NCBI GenBank assembly: GCA_030699005.1 | Contig: JAUYLQ010000051.1 | Coordinates: 1 to 6,189, forward strand | Origin: an archaeon | Lineage (GTDB): Archaea > Nanobdellota > Nanobdellia > Pacearchaeales > GW2011-AR1 | Direction of reading: 5' to 3' | Length of the DNA: 6,189 bases | Shown: in pieces, positions 5,245 to 6,189 of the stretch | Layout: every line of letters begins with the position of its first letter | Numbering within the stretch: the stretch's first letter is position 1 | Program-made: the position numbers and the translations under genes | Notes under the pieces: model-generated | What the model saw: only the letters and a program-made list of their open reading frames with translations | What the model was told of the DNA's origin: nothing | Database searches by the model: none

Positions 5245-6189
5245 ATGGTAGAAAAAATAGCCATAATTGAAAATAAAGAACAGGCTAAGGAATTTCTAAG
5301 ACGTAAAAAAGAATTTGAGGATTTTCTTCCCATCACTTTTTCTTATGAAGCTGAAGAATTTTTTCTGGATAATAATGTTAAATTCAAAATGGAGGAAGAT
5401 TATGAAACAGAAGGGATTTATGAAGGATTGTATAATTCCTCTTTAAATACTACAAATGAACTATGTAAGGAGATAAAATTTTATTATAGAGAAATTGAAC
5501 TTTTTGAGCTATTTTACCAAGATTTACTTATCTTTGTAGGAAATAATCAGAAATATTTAAAAATTTTAGAAAAAATCAACAAAATTGAAAAACCAGATAA
5601 AGTAGTTATTTTCCAAGAGGAAAGAAAAAATCCTAATAAAGAGATTTGCTCTAAACTTGCAAAAGAATTTTTTAAGAAGAAGGGAAAGAAAATTACTTAT
5701 TCTTGTAAAAAGAAAAAGAAATTAAATAATTTCATTAATTTTGCAGGGATTATTCAAAAAAAGATATCCAAGATAATTCTTTCTTTTAGTATGAAAAAAA
5801 ATTTTATTTTCTTTATAGATGGAAAACAGAGATCTGAATTTTTGTTAAAAGAATTATTAAAAAATAAAGAAAAGTTATTCAGGTGTCATAACCGGTTACA
5901 AAAAGGTTTTTTTGTTGGAAAAGAATATATTCCTTTTTATCAATTTTCAGGAAAAGAAAGTATTCATCAAAAAGAGCTTCTTATAAGAATTTCCAAAATG
6001 TTGGAAAGAGAAAAATTTTATTTTTTGAAAAAAATATTTTTTGATAAAATAATTTTATTAAGATTAAAAGAGTGGATTGCGTACTATATTCAGTATAAAT
6101 TTATAGAAATTTCTTTCATAATCAATGATTTAATCAATTTTATGGGAAATAAAAAAATAAATGCTATAATTGTTTATGCAGACACCCCC
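5245..6189 (+). CDS. unrecognised protein, partial; possibly a GT-B-like surface carbohydrate biosynthesis protein
   Basis: The frame is open from the ATG at 5245 for 315 codons to the window end; the C-terminus is missing. I do not recognise the family with confidence. The opening (3-53) has a short beta strand, VEKIAIIEN, then FSYEAEEFFLDNNVKFKMEEDY (32-53). This recalls the N-terminus of large surface-carbohydrate proteins that begin with an LSPEA-type motif and a short segment ending in DY; that comparison is from memory. Further strand-like segments are DKVVIFQEE (118-126), KNFIFFIDG (185-193) and INAIIVYADTP (305-315), consistent with Rossmann-type units of a GT-B fold. Between them lie helices rich in Lys, Glu and Phe, and a very basic linker (KKGKKITYSCKKKKK, 145-159). 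No signal peptide or clear membrane segment is present. Codon and base use match its neighbours. It appears to have its own promoter. Confidence 0.75.
   Translation, partial: MVEKIAIIENKEQAKEFLRRKKEFEDFLPITFSYEAEEFFLDNNVKFKMEEDYETEGIYEGLYNSSLNTTNELCKEIKFYYREIELFELFYQDLLIFVGNNQKYLKILEKINKIEKPDKVVIFQEERKNPNKEICSKLAKEFFKKKGKKITYSCKKKKKLNNFINFAGIIQKKISKIILSFSMKKNFIFFIDGKQRSEFLLKELLKNKEKLFRCHNRLQKGFFVGKEYIPFYQFSGKESIHQKELLIRISKMLEREKFYFLKKIFFDKIILLRLKEWIAYYIQYKFIEISFIINDLINFMGNKKINAIIVYADTP

Overview
The window is a strongly AT-rich, densely packed stretch of what looks like an archaeal genome. It is probably a small-genome lineage of the DPANN kind (Pacearchaeota, Woesearchaeota or similar), but that placement is an inference. 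The evidence for archaea is threefold. There are no Shine-Dalgarno sequences in front of the genes. TATA-like boxes lie about 24-27 bases from the start codons of the first genes of transcription units, which is the geometry of leaderless archaeal transcripts. No bacterial -35/-10 pairs are visible. TAA, TAG and TGA are all used as ordinary stops. No RNA genes, insertion sequences, CRISPR arrays or long repeats were found, and no stretch over 50 bases is free of genes.

Layout. Left arm, minus strand, read from 2388 down to 1: a CE4 polysaccharide deacetylase (2388-1618), a GT4 glycosyltransferase (1621-476, coupled by an ATGA overlap), and the N-terminal half of a membrane GT-C glycosyltransferase of the PMT/ArnT kind (449-1, cut by the window edge). 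Centre: a 49-base divergent promoter region in which one near-palindromic A/T element sits 26 bases from both start codons. Right arm, plus strand: a short FemAB/GNAT-type acyltransferase (2438-3046), a class I methyltransferase (3048-3707), a GT2 glycosyltransferase (3709-4674) and a second methyltransferase (4652-5197). These four are tightly packed, with 1-base gaps or a 23-base overlap. A 47-base gap with a clear TATA box then precedes a ninth, unrecognised gene (5245-6189), which runs off the right edge.

Together this is a cell-surface glycan locus. The GT4 and GT2 enzymes would add sugars from activated donors on the cytoplasmic side. The methyltransferases may cap or decorate sugars. 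The deacetylase and the FemAB-like protein could respectively remove and add acyl groups on amino sugars. The GT-C enzyme would transfer a lipid-linked sugar outside the membrane. The last, partial gene may be another surface-carbohydrate protein, but that is weakly supported. The most interesting points are the symmetric bidirectional promoter, the deacetylase/FemAB pair it drives, the one-domain FemAB protein, and the unidentified gene at the right edge.
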